Under the pieces are notes generated by a model. That model had not been told where the DNA came from. It searched no databases and saw only the letters and a program-made list of their open reading frames with translations. Shown here one piece after another: positions 47,173 through 56,969 of a DNA stretch of 64,000 nt; within the stretch, counting starts at the first letter, position 1, and each line of letters opens with the position of its first letter. The position numbers and the translations under genes are program-made. Source of the DNA: Neptunomonas qingdaonensis (GTDB lineage: Bacteria; Pseudomonadota; Gammaproteobacteria; Pseudomonadales; Balneatricaceae); contig NZ_FOOU01000003.1 of the NCBI RefSeq assembly GCF_900113275.1, positions 1 through 64,000 on the forward strand, written 5' to 3'.

Positions 47173-47911
47173 TGTCCAGACGACAGCGGCTGAAAAAAAA
47201 TCTTCCGACCCGATAAGTCTTGAAACGAAAGCGCTGGTGAACTTAATTTTTGCGCGCTTTATGGCAATTTATGGCCATAAGTTCAAAAGTTGTTTTGAAA
47301 CGCAGGAAGAGATCCGTATTGCTAAGCGAGAGTGGGCATTGAGCCTGGCGGCGTTTTCAGAAATGCAGTTGGTAACGGCAGTTGATCGTTGTAAAGAAAC
47401 GCTGGCGTGGATGCCGACAGTTTCTGAGTTTCTTAAGATTCTTGAAACGATTGGTGCTGGCGATGGTGTGCCGGGTGTCAGGCAGGCCTACATAGAAGCC
47501 TGTCGCTATGCAGATCATCCGACTCAGCATCAGTGGAGCCACCCGGTGGTTTATCATGCAGGGCGTGAAGCGGAATGGTTTCGTTTGCGTTCAGAAGAGG
47601 AGCGCGTTGTTTTTCCGGTTTTTTCTTATCATTACGAAATGGTAGTGCGACGCTTTCGCCAGGGAGAGTTGTTGGATCAGCCGCATCCGCAGGCGATAAC
47701 CGATAATCGTGACGCGACCTTGTATGCATTTATCCGCGAGTGGAGTCAGTCTCAGTCGATCTCCGAGGAGCAAGCGGCTTCATTACTCTATTATCTGACG
47801 AAGCCTGAGGGCTCTCGTGCCCGAGCTTCCTATAAAAAGAAAGCTGAGCAGAAAGTCAGTGAAATGAACCTGAGTATAAAACTTCCTGATAATGTTGAGT
47901 CAGTCGGTTAG
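47087..47911 (+). CDS. Phage lambda P-like helicase-loading protein
   Basis: 274 residues (lambda P 233). Residues ~45-120 (LVNLIFARFMAIYGHKF...EEIRIAKREWALSLAAF..MQLVTAVDRCKETLAWMPTVSEFLKIL) align by eye with the conserved core of lambda P, including the W..A......M..G pattern and PS/PT..F end. Lambda P removes DnaB from the host loader and places it at the origin. Two ATGs in tandem; CAGG lies upstream. It overlaps the DnaT-like gene and converges with the DUF3549 gene, sharing four bases at the stops. Probably a chromosomal helicase loader, by inference. Confidence 0.78.
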   Translation: MMKTPAEILKKNENGLQQPSWISKTQTGNVQTTAAEKKSSDPISLETKALVNLIFARFMAIYGHKFKSCFETQEEIRIAKREWALSLAAFSEMQLVTAVDRCKETLAWMPTVSEFLKILETIGAGDGVPGVRQAYIEACRYADHPTQHQWSHPVVYHAGREAEWFRLRSEEERVVFPVFSYHYEMVVRRFRQGELLDQPHPQAITDNRDATLYAFIREWSQSQSISEEQAASLLYYLTKPEGSRARASYKKKAEQKVSEMNLSIKLPDNVESVG

Positions 47912-48984
47912 TTTTTCGTAGAGTGCTCAAACGATGTCCCAAACATCAGTCCTATGGCGGCAGACAGCTCTTCGCTTCGTTGTGGGTTTCTGAACGCTTG
48001 TAATATCAGTATCCGCATCATTGGAATAAACATCAGGTCAGCCAGAATGCGCGAGAAGCCGGTTTGTCCTGCTTCTGAAACGGCTAATTTTTCAAGATAC
48101 AGGCTTAACAGATCCGGATATTGCAATGACAGGTTGCAACGCGTTGCGATGGCCGCCATGACTTCTGCTTTTGCCGCATATGAGGAGGTCAGCGTCTGAT
48201 GAATCGTCGCTTTCTTTAGTTCTTCATTATGGATGTTGGATAAGCCGCGTAACAGCGCAGCAACCAGATTAGTATTGCCTGTCTCATCCGGGTCTGTTTG
48301 TAATTGCTCTTGTAAGCGGCTTAGCAGCGCTTTAGCGATACGGTGATCGGGTTCAACATGTTCCAGGCATGTGCACAATGCTCGCAGAGGTTCGGCGGGT
48401 AGGTGCGGAATCGCATTTAATAGATAAGCATTGTTGTTATCTTCATCTAAACGAGCAGCAAGATCCGCAATACCCTGATAGCCGAGTGTCGACCAGTTCT
48501 CCCAACCCAGATCACCACTGAAATATGCTTTCGTACCGGTATAAAACTGGCTGGCGGGTTGTTGGATAATGGTGGCTGATTGCGCATGAAACATCGCCAT
48601 TTTCTCCTGATCGGGTGTGAAGGAAAAAGGGTTGTCTTTTAATGCGTCATTGTTCTGATCGAGGTTTTCCTTTTGCAGCATTTGGCTGATATTCTGCATC
48701 AGCCGATTGAGAAAATCATCACGCACCGCCTGGACAAGGAAGCCTTGTTCGTCGAGTGGAAATTTTAGAAACCAGACAACATTCTGTTGTTTGTCTTTAT
48801 TGTTCCATAGCATCAGGGCTAGCCATGCATGGTGTAAATAGGGCAAAGGGTAAGGGATCATGCCCTGCTCCAGTTTTTCAAACTGGCCACTACTGATTTT
48901 CGAGATGCGACGTCCCATATCAAAGATGCGAAATTGAGCTCCGCTTTCATGCAGGAGATCGCTGATGCTATTGAATTGGGACAT
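47908..48984 (-). CDS. DUF3549-family protein
   Basis: 358 residues from the ATG (MSQFNSISDLLHESGAQFRIFDMGRRI), seven bases after GAGG. The N-terminal pattern LLxxSGAQFRIFDMGRR.xKI and QFEKLEQGMIPYPLP identify DUF3549, found in gammaproteobacteria. The rest is all-helical, HEAT-like, without enzyme motifs or signal peptide. Function unknown. The last four bases overlap the convergent lambda-P-like gene; its 3' end and that gene must be transcribed through each other. Confidence 0.82.
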   Translation of the reverse strand: MSQFNSISDLLHESGAQFRIFDMGRRISKISSGQFEKLEQGMIPYPLPYLHHAWLALMLWNNKDKQQNVVWFLKFPLDEQGFLVQAVRDDFLNRLMQNISQMLQKENLDQNNDALKDNPFSFTPDQEKMAMFHAQSATIIQQPASQFYTGTKAYFSGDLGWENWSTLGYQGIADLAARLDEDNNNAYLLNAIPHLPAEPLRALCTCLEHVEPDHRIAKALLSRLQEQLQTDPDETGNTNLVAALLRGLSNIHNEELKKATIHQTLTSSYAAKAEVMAAIATRCNLSLQYPDLLSLYLEKLAVSEAGQTGFSRILADLMFIPMMRILILQAFRNPQRSEELSAAIGLMFGTSFEHSTKN

Positions 48985-49045
48985 GGTAAACCTCGTCACT
49001 GATTGAGATAAAAAAGCGCTATCTTAACAGTAACCAGCGAGAGGG

Positions 49046-51031
49046 TCAGCCACCTGATAATAGTTTAGCTTCCAGCACTTCTTGCTGATCGGCAGGCATC
49101 TGAATAATCAGGATGTCACCTGCCTCCAGTATTGTTTCGGGGGAGGGGTGTTGCAGGGATGTTTGCTGGCGCCTTATCAACTGGATACTGGATTGGTAGC
49201 GCTCTAATGTCAGCGAATAAATGGTGTGGCCACATGCAGCGCTATCGGCTGAAAGAAATACCGGATGGAGGATAGTGTTAGCGGCGCCTTCTTTATCGAC
49301 TTTGCTGGAACGCGTGCCGTGATAATAGCCTTGTAGCATCTGGTAACGCTCGCTCCGCACCTGGCGAATACGTTCACGAATCTCAGCCGCTGGGATTTTC
49401 AGCATCGTGAGTACATGAGATACCAGCATCAGGCTACCTTCCAGTTTTTCAGGTATCACTTCGGTTGCGCCCGCTTGCTGCAGCGCTTCGAGCATTGAGT
49501 CATCACGGGTACGAACCAGAATGGGGACGTGAGTCAGATGGTGCTGTAAGCTGAGTAATGTTTTCAGCGCTTCCTTTTCATCGGGGAAGGTTACAATGAT
49601 GAGTTTTGCGCGTTCTGCGCCGATGGACTTCATAAGATCGTGGCGTTTAGCATCACCGTAGTAGATACGTTCGCCTGCGGCGGCGGATTCACGCACGCGT
49701 AGTGGATCAGAATCAATAATGACATAGGGGATGTTAAGTGGTTTTAAAAAGCGTGTGATGACTTGTCCGACACGTCCATAACCGCAAATGACAACATGAT
49801 TATGCAGTTCCCGGGTTTCTTGTTGCAGGGTATGTGTGAGTGTAAAGGGGTCAGGTGTGGAAGGGTGTACTTTGACTGTCAGGTAGTGAGAGAGCTTCCT
49901 GCCTAGCTTAATTAACAGTGGCGTACACACCATACTAAGAATAATGGTAGAGGTGATGATTGAATTCAGCTGTAAGCTGACTAACTGGTGACTCATGGCG
50001 AGAGTGAGTAGCGCGAAACCAAATTCTCCGCCCTGAGATAAGCTTAAACCTGCACGAAAGGCGTTTTTCAGGTCTTTGTGGAGAATGAATGCTAATCCGG
50101 TGGTTGTCAGCGTTTTAAATGCCAGTAAGCTGATGGTGATAACAATGATCCAGAACCAGTTCTCTTGTAACGCAATAAGGTTGAGTTGCATGCCGACGGA
50201 CACAAAGAACAGCCCGAGTAACAGATCCCTAAAGGGGCGAATATCTGCTTTGAGTTGATGCTTATAACGACTTTCGCCGAGCATCATGCCTGCTAAAAAC
50301 CCTCCCAGTGCCATGGATAGCCCCGCCGTGTAAGTTAACCACGCAGCAGTCAGGGCTGCGACTAAGGCGGTCATCACAAAGAGTTCGTCTGAATGTGCTT
50401 TAGCGGCTTCATTAAACAGTGTGGGGAGTAGAGTACGACCAAATAAAAGTAAGATTAATAGCAGGGCTACCCCTTGGAGTAACATCACGAAGATGGTTTG
50501 GCCGTCAATTTCTTGTTGGCCGCTGAGAGAGGGCACAATAATCAGGAAAAATACGGCAGCTAAATCCTGAAAGAGTAAAATACCAACAGAGATCTGGCCG
50601 TGACCTGTGTTTAGTTCGCTTGCCTGAATAAGCTCTCTTGTCACTATAGCGGTGGATGAAAGTGCTAACGCACCTGAGATGACAATGGCCGTTGCTAAGG
50701 GTAGTCCGAGCAGTATGGCGACCAGAAGAATAAGTAGGCTGGTGCTGAGAACCTGCAAAAAGCCAAGTCCAAATACGGTCTTGCGCATCGTGATCATGCG
50801 GGGGAGGGAGAATTCTAACCCCAGCATGAATAATAAAAAGACAACCCCCAGTTCGCTGAGTAGATGTATGGTGTCAGAATATTCAACAAACTTGAACGAA
50901 TATGGGCCAACAATAACACCGACAGACAGATACGCGAGTATCGGAGGAAGTTGCACATAGCGCAGACAGTTAATAGCAATGACCGCGCTAAGCAGAATGA
51001 TAAGAAACGGTTCAAAGAAACTTTGGTCCAT
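49046..51031 (-). CDS. Kef-type monovalent cation:proton antiporter (CPA2)
   Basis: 661 residues. Residues ~1-385: 12-13 membrane helices of a CPA2 exchanger (LGVVFLLFMLGLEFSLPRM, GALALSSTAIVTRELIQ, LSQGGEFGFALL). Residues ~405-520: TrkA-N Rossmann domain with VVICGYGRVGQVITRFL that binds NAD(H); ~560-655: TrkA-C. This is the KefB/KefC or YbaL layout for K+/Na+ efflux. Without an adjacent KefF/KefG gene, glutathione gating is uncertain. Confidence 0.9.
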   Translation of the reverse strand: MDQSFFEPFLIILLSAVIAINCLRYVQLPPILAYLSVGVIVGPYSFKFVEYSDTIHLLSELGVVFLLFMLGLEFSLPRMITMRKTVFGLGFLQVLSTSLLILLVAILLGLPLATAIVISGALALSSTAIVTRELIQASELNTGHGQISVGILLFQDLAAVFFLIIVPSLSGQQEIDGQTIFVMLLQGVALLLILLLFGRTLLPTLFNEAAKAHSDELFVMTALVAALTAAWLTYTAGLSMALGGFLAGMMLGESRYKHQLKADIRPFRDLLLGLFFVSVGMQLNLIALQENWFWIIVITISLLAFKTLTTTGLAFILHKDLKNAFRAGLSLSQGGEFGFALLTLAMSHQLVSLQLNSIITSTIILSMVCTPLLIKLGRKLSHYLTVKVHPSTPDPFTLTHTLQQETRELHNHVVICGYGRVGQVITRFLKPLNIPYVIIDSDPLRVRESAAAGERIYYGDAKRHDLMKSIGAERAKLIIVTFPDEKEALKTLLSLQHHLTHVPILVRTRDDSMLEALQQAGATEVIPEKLEGSLMLVSHVLTMLKIPAAEIRERIRQVRSERYQMLQGYYHGTRSSKVDKEGAANTILHPVFLSADSAACGHTIYSLTLERYQSSIQLIRRQQTSLQHPSPETILEAGDILIIQMPADQQEVLEAKLLSGG

Positions 51032-51292
51032 TATAAACGACCTTAGTTGAAAATCGGTTGAAAACTGTAAATCGGTCTGTTCAGTTTTCTTCAGTAAAGA
51101 CAGTGTATCCCGATTAACAAAAAAAATGACAGCTTGATAGGGCTGGCTATTTTATTTGAGCGCTACGCATGGCAAAAAAGCTTAAACGATATTAAGGGTC
51201 AGGGTAGTATTCTACAGGCCGTGTAAACAGAATTGAGATTACACGACAGGTCTGCGTTTGATCTGTTGTAGGGGCTGTTATCCAGGTTATCG

Positions 51293-51321
51293 CTACAGCG
51301 GATAGGGTGTATCCGCTGTAG
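51293..51321. terminator. Perfect 12-bp hairpin downstream of yqcC
   Basis: CTACAGCGGATA-GGGTG-TATCCGCTGTAG, 30 bp after the yqcC stop on the minus strand, without a T tract. The gap 51032-51351 (320 bp) also contains an 11-bp two-copy repeat (GTTGAAAATCG GTTGAAAACTG, 51046-51067) next to the antiporter start and nothing else recognised. Confidence 0.55.
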
Positions 51322-51351
51322 ATTATACAAGTGGCTGACAGGAGTGGAAAA

Positions 51352-51678
51352 TTAATGGCTGGTGCGTAAACATTGATCCAGTCGCAGGATCAGGCTGAGT
51401 AGCTCTGCCGTCTCCGTGTCGACGCCTTTAAATGCTTCTTCAGCCATCGGGAACATATCGCTATTGCCCGGCAAGGATGCTTGTGACTGAGCCATCTGCT
51501 CCAGGCGTGGCAGCATGATCCATTGAACCCATTCGCAAAAGGTCAGGGTATCCACACAGAAAGGTTCAGGGCTGCTAAGCGCCTCCTGTGAAGGAGGAGT
51601 CGCTTGCCATAAGCCCTTTTCCATCATCTCTGAAGAGATAGCGTTAAGGATTAATAAGAGTTCTTTGTGCTGTCTCAC
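51352..51678 (-). CDS. yqcC: YqcC-family protein
   Basis: 108 residues. [55 protein letters not shown] is the YqcC (DUF446) signature: Pxx..L.S..PF..DT..F..WLQ..F.PRM. All-helical, cytoplasmic, function unknown; in E. coli it neighbours truC. Its ATG overlaps the stop of the DAHP synthase gene (ATGA), so translation is coupled. Confidence 0.88.
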   Translation of the reverse strand: MRQHKELLLILNAISSEMMEKGLWQATPPSQEALSSPEPFCVDTLTFCEWVQWIMLPRLEQMAQSQASLPGNSDMFPMAEEAFKGVDTETAELLSLILRLDQCLRTSH

Positions 51679-53033
51679 AGTGTGTGGTTTCTTGCTGATT
51701 TCATGGTATCGGTAATCATAAATGCTAATTCAAGTGCCTGTTCACCGTTGAGGCGTGGGTCACAAAAGGTATCATATTGATCCGCCAGACCTTCTTCGGT
51801 AATCTGAAATGCACCACCAATACACTCGGTCACATTGTGGCCGGTCATCTCCAGATGAACACCGCCTGCATGCGTGCCTTCAGCACGGTGTACCGCAAAA
51901 AATCCTTTGATTTCAGATAAAATAGCATCGACGCTGCGGGTTTTGTAGCCACTGGTAGCCGTAATCGTATTGCCATGCATTGGATCAGAACTCCAGACGA
52001 CATGGCGGCCTTCGCTTTTCACTACGCGTACCAGTGGTGCCAGCTTCTCAGTAATCTGATTGGCTCCCATGCGGGCAATTAATGTGATGCGCCCTGGCAG
52101 GTTGTCCGGATTCAGTATGTCTAGCAGCTTGATGAGCTCATCCGGCACGGTTGTTGGCCCTACTTTGATGCCGATTGGATTCTTTACGCCGCGTAGAAAT
52201 TCGACATGCGCATGGTCAGTCTGACGCGTTCTGTCACCAATCCACAACATATGGGCGGAACAGTCGTACCAGTCTTGTGTCATGCTGTCTTGACGGGTTA
52301 GCGCTTCCTCATATCCAAGCAGCAGGGCTTCGTGAGATGTATATACAGATGTCGCCTTAATTTGTGGCGTGTTTTCTGCGTGTATCCCACAGGCTTCCAT
52401 AAACGCAAGTGTTTGATCAATCTGATCTGCCATGTGCTGATATTTTTCGCTTAACGGGCTTTGTTCGACGAAGCCGAGATTCCAGCGATGTACCTGATGC
52501 AGATCGGCGAAACCGCCTTGTGCAAAAGCACGCAGTAAATTTAACGTAGCAGCCGACTGGTGATAGGCTTTCAATAACCTTTCTGGATCAGGGATACGGG
52601 CTTCAGGCGTGAAGGCGTTATCATTAATGATGTCTCCACGGTAAGTCGGCAGCGTAACCCCGTCTTTTGTTTCTACATCGGATGAGCGAGGTTTGGCAAA
52701 TTGGCCCGCTATCCGGCCTACTTTGATAACCGGAACGCTGCCAGCAAATGTCATCACTACTGCCATTTGCAGCAGTACTTTAAACGTGTCGCGAATCTTA
52801 TTGGCGTTGAACTCTGAAAAGGTTTCGGCGCAATCACCCCCTTGCAGTAAAAACGCTTTGCCGTGGGCGACTTCTGCCAAATTGTTGTGTAAAGAGCGGA
52901 TTTCACCCGCAAACACCAGAGGTGGAAATTTACCCAGCTGTTGTTCTACCAAGCGTACTTGCTCAAGATCAGCATACGCAGGTTGCTGAACGATAGGTTT
53001 GTTTCTCCAGCTGTTTGGGGTCCAGATAGTCAT
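51675..53033 (-). CDS. Class II 3-deoxy-7-phosphoheptulonate (DAHP) synthase
   Basis: 452 residues from the ATG giving [20 protein letters not shown]; the frame continues 23 codons upstream but the class II family starts here. First step of the shikimate pathway, joining PEP and erythrose 4-phosphate. Metal Cys in [11 protein letters not shown] (~residue 80), [11 protein letters not shown] (~125), RVHRWNLGF-like [17 protein letters not shown]-like [29 protein letters not shown] and [11 protein letters not shown]-type sequence are intact. Plant-type, about 450 residues, unlike AroF/G/H. Regulation not visible. Confidence 0.93.
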   Translation of the reverse strand: MTIWTPNSWRNKPIVQQPAYADLEQVRLVEQQLGKFPPLVFAGEIRSLHNNLAEVAHGKAFLLQGGDCAETFSEFNANKIRDTFKVLLQMAVVMTFAGSVPVIKVGRIAGQFAKPRSSDVETKDGVTLPTYRGDIINDNAFTPEARIPDPERLLKAYHQSAATLNLLRAFAQGGFADLHQVHRWNLGFVEQSPLSEKYQHMADQIDQTLAFMEACGIHAENTPQIKATSVYTSHEALLLGYEEALTRQDSMTQDWYDCSAHMLWIGDRTRQTDHAHVEFLRGVKNPIGIKVGPTTVPDELIKLLDILNPDNLPGRITLIARMGANQITEKLAPLVRVVKSEGRHVVWSSDPMHGNTITATSGYKTRSVDAILSEIKGFFAVHRAEGTHAGGVHLEMTGHNVTECIGGAFQITEEGLADQYDTFCDPRLNGEQALELAFMITDTMKSARNHTL

Positions 53034-53258
53034 GGTGATCCGTCTATATTTATAGTGTGTATAAGAGGGTTCACAGTGTAAGCAATCATCATTAATAAAC
53101 AAGTGTTGAGATCAGGAAAAATGGCTGTAGTATCCGCTTAAGAAAAATTGTCTGAAATATAGATACTCATATTGAGCATTGTTAGTGTTTCGTAGAATGA
53201 ATACTTAAATGTTTTCATCAAACTGATGTGTATAGAAATTGTCTAGCGAGGGTAAATT

Positions 53259-53645
53259 ATGTCCAGAGAAGATTACGAGAACGGACTAAAAGTACGTACA
53301 GAAGTGATGGGTGAGGAGTTCGTTCAACGTGCAATCGACAATACAACGGAACTGACGCAGCCGGTTCAGGATTGGATAAATGAACATGCCTGGGGTTCTA
53401 CCTGGCAGCGTGAAGGATTGCCGCGCAGCACCCGTTCTCTGGTGACGATTGGCATGCTGGCTGCTTTAAAAGCGCCTGCTGAGTTGAAAGGTCATGTGCG
53501 TGGTGCGTTGAATAACGGTTGTACCCCAGAAGAAATTCAAGAAGTACTGCTTCACTCTATTGTTTACTGCGGCGCACCGGCGGCACAGGAGGCTTTCAGG
53601 GCTGCTAAGGATGTGATTGAAGAGTACCAGCTGAATCAAAAGTAG
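53259..53645 (+). CDS. Carboxymuconolactone decarboxylase-family protein
   Basis: 128 residues, PcaC length. GLKVRTEVMGEEFVQRAIDN at the N-terminus, RSLVTIGMLAALKAPAELKGHVRGALNNGCTPEEIQEVLLHSIVYCGAPAA (~65-115) with the conserved Glu, His in the KGHVRGAL helix and PAAxxAF. The best-known member decarboxylates 4-carboxymuconolactone in protocatechuate degradation, but no pca genes are here. GAGGG precedes the ATG. Substrate uncertain; convergent with metR. Confidence 0.85.
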   Translation: MSREDYENGLKVRTEVMGEEFVQRAIDNTTELTQPVQDWINEHAWGSTWQREGLPRSTRSLVTIGMLAALKAPAELKGHVRGALNNGCTPEEIQEVLLHSIVYCGAPAAQEAFRAAKDVIEEYQLNQK

Positions 53646-53681
53646 ATCAGAAACAGTGTCCTCAGCGCTGAGCCTATAGGC

Positions 53682-54596
53682 TCAGGCTGATTTAATGCCG
53701 CTTAATGTGCTGAACGACACTTCTTTTGCTGTGTTCAGGAAGTCCTGCATGAATTCGCTGTTTTTCTGGTCTTCGCGAATGGCCGCGTAAAGTGTACACC
53801 AAACGCCTTTTTCACCCAGAGGCTTGGCTACAACATAGTCTCGTTGCAAATACTCATGCAGTGCCCAGTTGGGGAGTGCTGCTACGCCACGGCCACTGGC
53901 GACTAGCTGAAGAATCATCAGGGTCAGTTCTGCGGTACGTATCTCTTGAGGTTCTATGTTGGCGGGATCAAGAAAACGGGTAAACAGATCCAAACGATTT
54001 TGATCAACCGGATAGGTAATAATCGTTTCTGAAGCGAGATCCTGTGGCTGAATATATTTACGCGAAACCAAGCGGTGTCGCTTGCTCAGGGCGAGTACCG
54101 ATTCGTAACTGAAAAGGGGGATGTAGATGATGCCGTTGCGCTCTTCGGGATCGGAAGTGATAACCAGATCCAGATCACCACGCGATAACGCTGGCAGTGG
54201 TTGAAATGTGAAACCGCTGGAAAGATCCATTTCTACTTCTGGCCAGTGCTGTCTGAAGTGATCTATGGTTGGCATTAGCCAGTCAAAGCAGCTGTGGCAA
54301 TCGATGCTGATGTTGAGTCGTCCGGTTTCGCCACCTGCCAACCTTGCGATATCCCGCTCAGTATTACGAATCATCGGCAGCACTTCGTCAGCCAGGAGCA
54401 ATAAACGCTGGCCAGCGGAAGTAAAACATATAGGTTTTGTTTTGCGGATAAACAGGGAGCAGTTAAGCCGGTCTTCCAGATCTTTTATTTGATGAGAAAG
54501 GGCGGATTGAGTCAGGTGAATGCGTTCAGCGGCTTCAACCAGGCTGCCCGCATCGCGTAAGGCTGATAGCGTTTTGAGATGTCTTAGTTCAATCAT
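53682..54596 (-). CDS. metR: LysR-type methionine regulator MetR
   Basis: 304 residues. N-terminus MIELRHLKTLSALRDAGSLVEAAERIHLTQSALSHQIKDLEDRL is close to E. coli MetR, as are SIDCHSCFDWLMPTIDHF (E. coli IECHSCIQWL), SGFTFQPLPAL and DLDLVITSDP. MetR activates metE, metH and glyA with homocysteine as cofactor. None of those targets is adjacent; targets may be elsewhere. AGGA seven bases upstream supports the start. Upstream lies a three-copy 14-bp repeat. Confidence 0.9.
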   Translation of the reverse strand: MIELRHLKTLSALRDAGSLVEAAERIHLTQSALSHQIKDLEDRLNCSLFIRKTKPICFTSAGQRLLLLADEVLPMIRNTERDIARLAGGETGRLNISIDCHSCFDWLMPTIDHFRQHWPEVEMDLSSGFTFQPLPALSRGDLDLVITSDPEERNGIIYIPLFSYESVLALSKRHRLVSRKYIQPQDLASETIITYPVDQNRLDLFTRFLDPANIEPQEIRTAELTLMILQLVASGRGVAALPNWALHEYLQRDYVVAKPLGEKGVWCTLYAAIREDQKNSEFMQDFLNTAKEVSFSTLSGIKSA

Positions 54597-54634
54597 GCAT
54601 CAGTCCTGCAAGTGCTATTTAAACGTCGGATAGC

Positions 54635-54676
54635 TTGATCTTAATAGTTTGAGCTTAATAATTTGATATTAATTAT
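54635..54676. repeat. Three-copy 14-bp tandem repeat upstream of metR
   Basis: TTGATCTTAATAGT, TTGAGCTTAATAAT, TTGATATTAATTAT, in exact 14-bp phase. It lies 39-80 bp before the metR start, where promoter or operator sequence would be expected. Confidence 0.75.
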
Positions 54677-54703
54677 TACAGTCTAGTCTTAAAAGGGGGG
54701 TGA

Positions 54704-54730
54704 CGGCTAATGCTTCGTAAAGATTAGCCG
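54704..54730 (-). terminator. Hairpin terminator after argF
   Basis: CGGCTAAT and ATTAGCCG (8 bp) with an 11-base loop; on the minus strand it is followed by a C/T-rich run ending TTTT. It lies 63 bp after the argF stop. Confidence 0.6.
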
Positions 54731-54792
54731 ACTCATTTTAGCTAAATTTTATTTAACTGATATTTGATTGTGATGTGACTCTTGATTGATTT

Positions 54793-55698
54793 TTAATTAA
54801 CCAAGAGAAATTCAAGCAGTGCTTTTTGCGCATGCAGGCGGTTTTCTGCTTCATCAAATACCACTGATCGTGGGTCATTCATCATCTCATCACTGACCTC
54901 TTCGCCGCGATGTGCGGGTAGGCAGTGCATGAAAATCGCATCCTGATGGGCTAGATCCATCAGCGCGGGGTTGACTTGGTAGCCTTCGAAGCGCTTAAGG
55001 CGAACTTCCTGTTCATCTTCCTGGCCCATAGATGCCCAAACATCTGTAGCGATCAGGTGAGCACCTTTGACGGCTTCTTTCGGGTCTCTGAAGATACTGA
55101 CCCGGTTTTTGTTTTCTGCAAGGAGTGTGGCATCAGGATCGAATCCCTGTGGACATGCAACATTCAGATGGAAGTCCAGCAACGCCGCCGCGTTTATATA
55201 GGAATGGCACATATTATTGCCATCTCCAATCCAGGTAACCGTTTTGCCTTGAATATCACCGCGATGCTCAAAGAAACATTGCATATCGGCCAATAGCTGG
55301 CAGGGATGATAATCGTCGGTGAGCGCATTAATAACCGGTACTTTTGAATGTTTTGCAAAGTTCTCAATTATTTCATGGCTGAATGTTCTGATCATCACGA
55401 CATCAACCATGCTGGAAATTACGCGGGCAGAATCTTCAACAGGTTCGCCTCGTCCCAGTTGGGTGTCACGAGATGATAGAAACATCGCATGTCCGCCCAG
55501 TTGCGCCATGCCTGCTTCAAAGCTAACACGTGTACGGGTAGATGACTTTTCAAAAATCATCGCCATCACTTTATTACACAGAGGTTCGTAAACTTCTCCT
55601 CTGTTGCGCATAGCTTTAAGCTCGATAGCGCGATTGATAATCTGTTTTAATTCTTCTGAAGACAAGTCCAGTAGTGTTAAAAAATGTCTAATATTCAT
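54793..55698 (-). CDS. argF: Ornithine carbamoyltransferase
   Basis: 301 residues. Carbamoyl-phosphate loop SSTRTR (~52-57), HPCQLLAD (~132-139), ornithine-binding DVWASMGQE (~224-232) and [11 protein letters not shown] (~264-274). Converts ornithine and carbamoyl phosphate to citrulline in the cytoplasm. It is 48 bp downstream of argD on the same strand, forming an argD-argF operon. The ATG lacks a strong ribosome binding site. Confidence 0.96.
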   Translation of the reverse strand: MNIRHFLTLLDLSSEELKQIINRAIELKAMRNRGEVYEPLCNKVMAMIFEKSSTRTRVSFEAGMAQLGGHAMFLSSRDTQLGRGEPVEDSARVISSMVDVVMIRTFSHEIIENFAKHSKVPVINALTDDYHPCQLLADMQCFFEHRGDIQGKTVTWIGDGNNMCHSYINAAALLDFHLNVACPQGFDPDATLLAENKNRVSIFRDPKEAVKGAHLIATDVWASMGQEDEQEVRLKRFEGYQVNPALMDLAHQDAIFMHCLPAHRGEEVSDEMMNDPRSVVFDEAENRLHAQKALLEFLLVN

Positions 55699-55746
55699 AT
55701 ATGTATGTCGAAATAACGACTTTCCATGTTGTTTCAGAGCTTGGCT

Positions 55747-56949
55747 CTAGCTTCTGGGTTTTGAACGCTCATCAGCAGCGTAAATTTTAATCAGTTTTGA
55801 CAGTGTGTTGACTAACAGGTCCGCTTCAGTATCAGTCATGACCAGTGGTGGTAGTAAACGTATAACATGCCCGCCGCCGGTGATGTTCAGCAAAATACCT
55901 TTGACCTTGGCTAAAATAGCCAACTCGGAGCCTGCTTCATTTAGCTCGATAGCAATCATCAGACCTTTGCCGCGAATCTCTTTGACATAGTTCATGCCCT
56001 CGAGTTGCTCTTTGAAGCCATCCAGTATGCGTTTGCCCAGTGATGCTGCACGATCACAGAGGTCCTCGTTCATAATGGTATCAGTCACAGCCAGTCCGAC
56101 GGCGCAAGCCAAGGGTGAACCGCCAAAAGTAGAACCATGCGCGCCGGGAGTAAAGGTAGTGGCTGCTCGCCCTTTGGCAAGGCAGGCACCAATCGGGAAG
56201 CCATTGCCGAGGCCTTTAGCGGTTGTTACAACATCAGGAATAATATAACTGTGCTGGTAAGCGAAGTAGCGCCCTGTCCGGCCATTACCTGTTTGTACTT
56301 CGTCCAGCATGAGTAACCAGTCATTGTCATCGCAGATGCTTCTTAGCTGTGCAAGATAGTCATCGGCAGGAATGAGCACGCCGCCTTCACCTAGTATGGG
56401 TTCTACCAGAATGGCGACGATATTTTTATTGTTGGCAGCAATGGCGCGAATAGCTTCAGCATCATTATAAGGGGCACGAACAAAGCCGCCGACAAGCGGT
56501 TCAAATCCCGCCTGAACTGCCCGATTCCCAGTGGCGCTCAGAGTTGCCATCGTTCGGCCGTGAAAGGAGCTTTCCATCACAATGATTGACGGTTTTTCGA
56601 TACCCTTAGCATGACCGAATTTGCGCGCAATTTTGATGGCTGCTTCGTTAGCTTCCGCGCCTGAGTTGGAAAAAAAGACTTTATCCATTCCAGATATATT
56701 GGTCAGGCGAGCGGCAAGTTGTTCCTGTAGCGGAATATTGTACAGGTTGGATGTATGTATTAGCTGGCTAGCTTGTTCGCAAATTGCCGTTGTGACGGCC
56801 GGGTGTGAGTGCCCGAGCCCGCATACAGCTATGCCGGATAGTGCATCCAGATATTTATTGCCATCAGTATCGTAAAGCCAGCAGCCTTCCCCGCGTTCGA
56901 AACTGACGGAGAGTCGTTTGTAAGTATTCATTAAAGGCTGTTGTGGCAT
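55747..56949 (-). CDS. argD: Acetylornithine aminotransferase
   Basis: 400 residues, PLP fold I, class III. GLGHSHPAV (~43-51), NSGAEANEAAIKIAR (~95-109), DEVQTGNGRTG (~222-232) and the PLP Lys in TTAKGLGNGFPIGA (~246-259). Makes N-acetylornithine from the semialdehyde; many members also act on succinyl-diaminopimelate in lysine synthesis. GGGAG ten bases upstream supports the start. A terminator-like hairpin lies between the probable promoter and the start. First gene of argD-argF. Confidence 0.95.
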   Translation of the reverse strand: MPQQPLMNTYKRLSVSFERGEGCWLYDTDGNKYLDALSGIAVCGLGHSHPAVTTAICEQASQLIHTSNLYNIPLQEQLAARLTNISGMDKVFFSNSGAEANEAAIKIARKFGHAKGIEKPSIIVMESSFHGRTMATLSATGNRAVQAGFEPLVGGFVRAPYNDAEAIRAIAANNKNIVAILVEPILGEGGVLIPADDYLAQLRSICDDNDWLLMLDEVQTGNGRTGRYFAYQHSYIIPDVVTTAKGLGNGFPIGACLAKGRAATTFTPGAHGSTFGGSPLACAVGLAVTDTIMNEDLCDRAASLGKRILDGFKEQLEGMNYVKEIRGKGLMIAIELNEAGSELAILAKVKGILLNITGGGHVIRLLPPLVMTDTEADLLVNTLSKLIKIYAADERSKPRS

Positions 56950-56969
56950 ATTATTATCTCCCTACAACG

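Noticed and set aside
46150-47911. Prophage remnant
   Set aside because: Only replication-type genes are present; no integrase, att-like repeats, capsid or lysis genes, and flanking genes are ordinary chromosomal genes.
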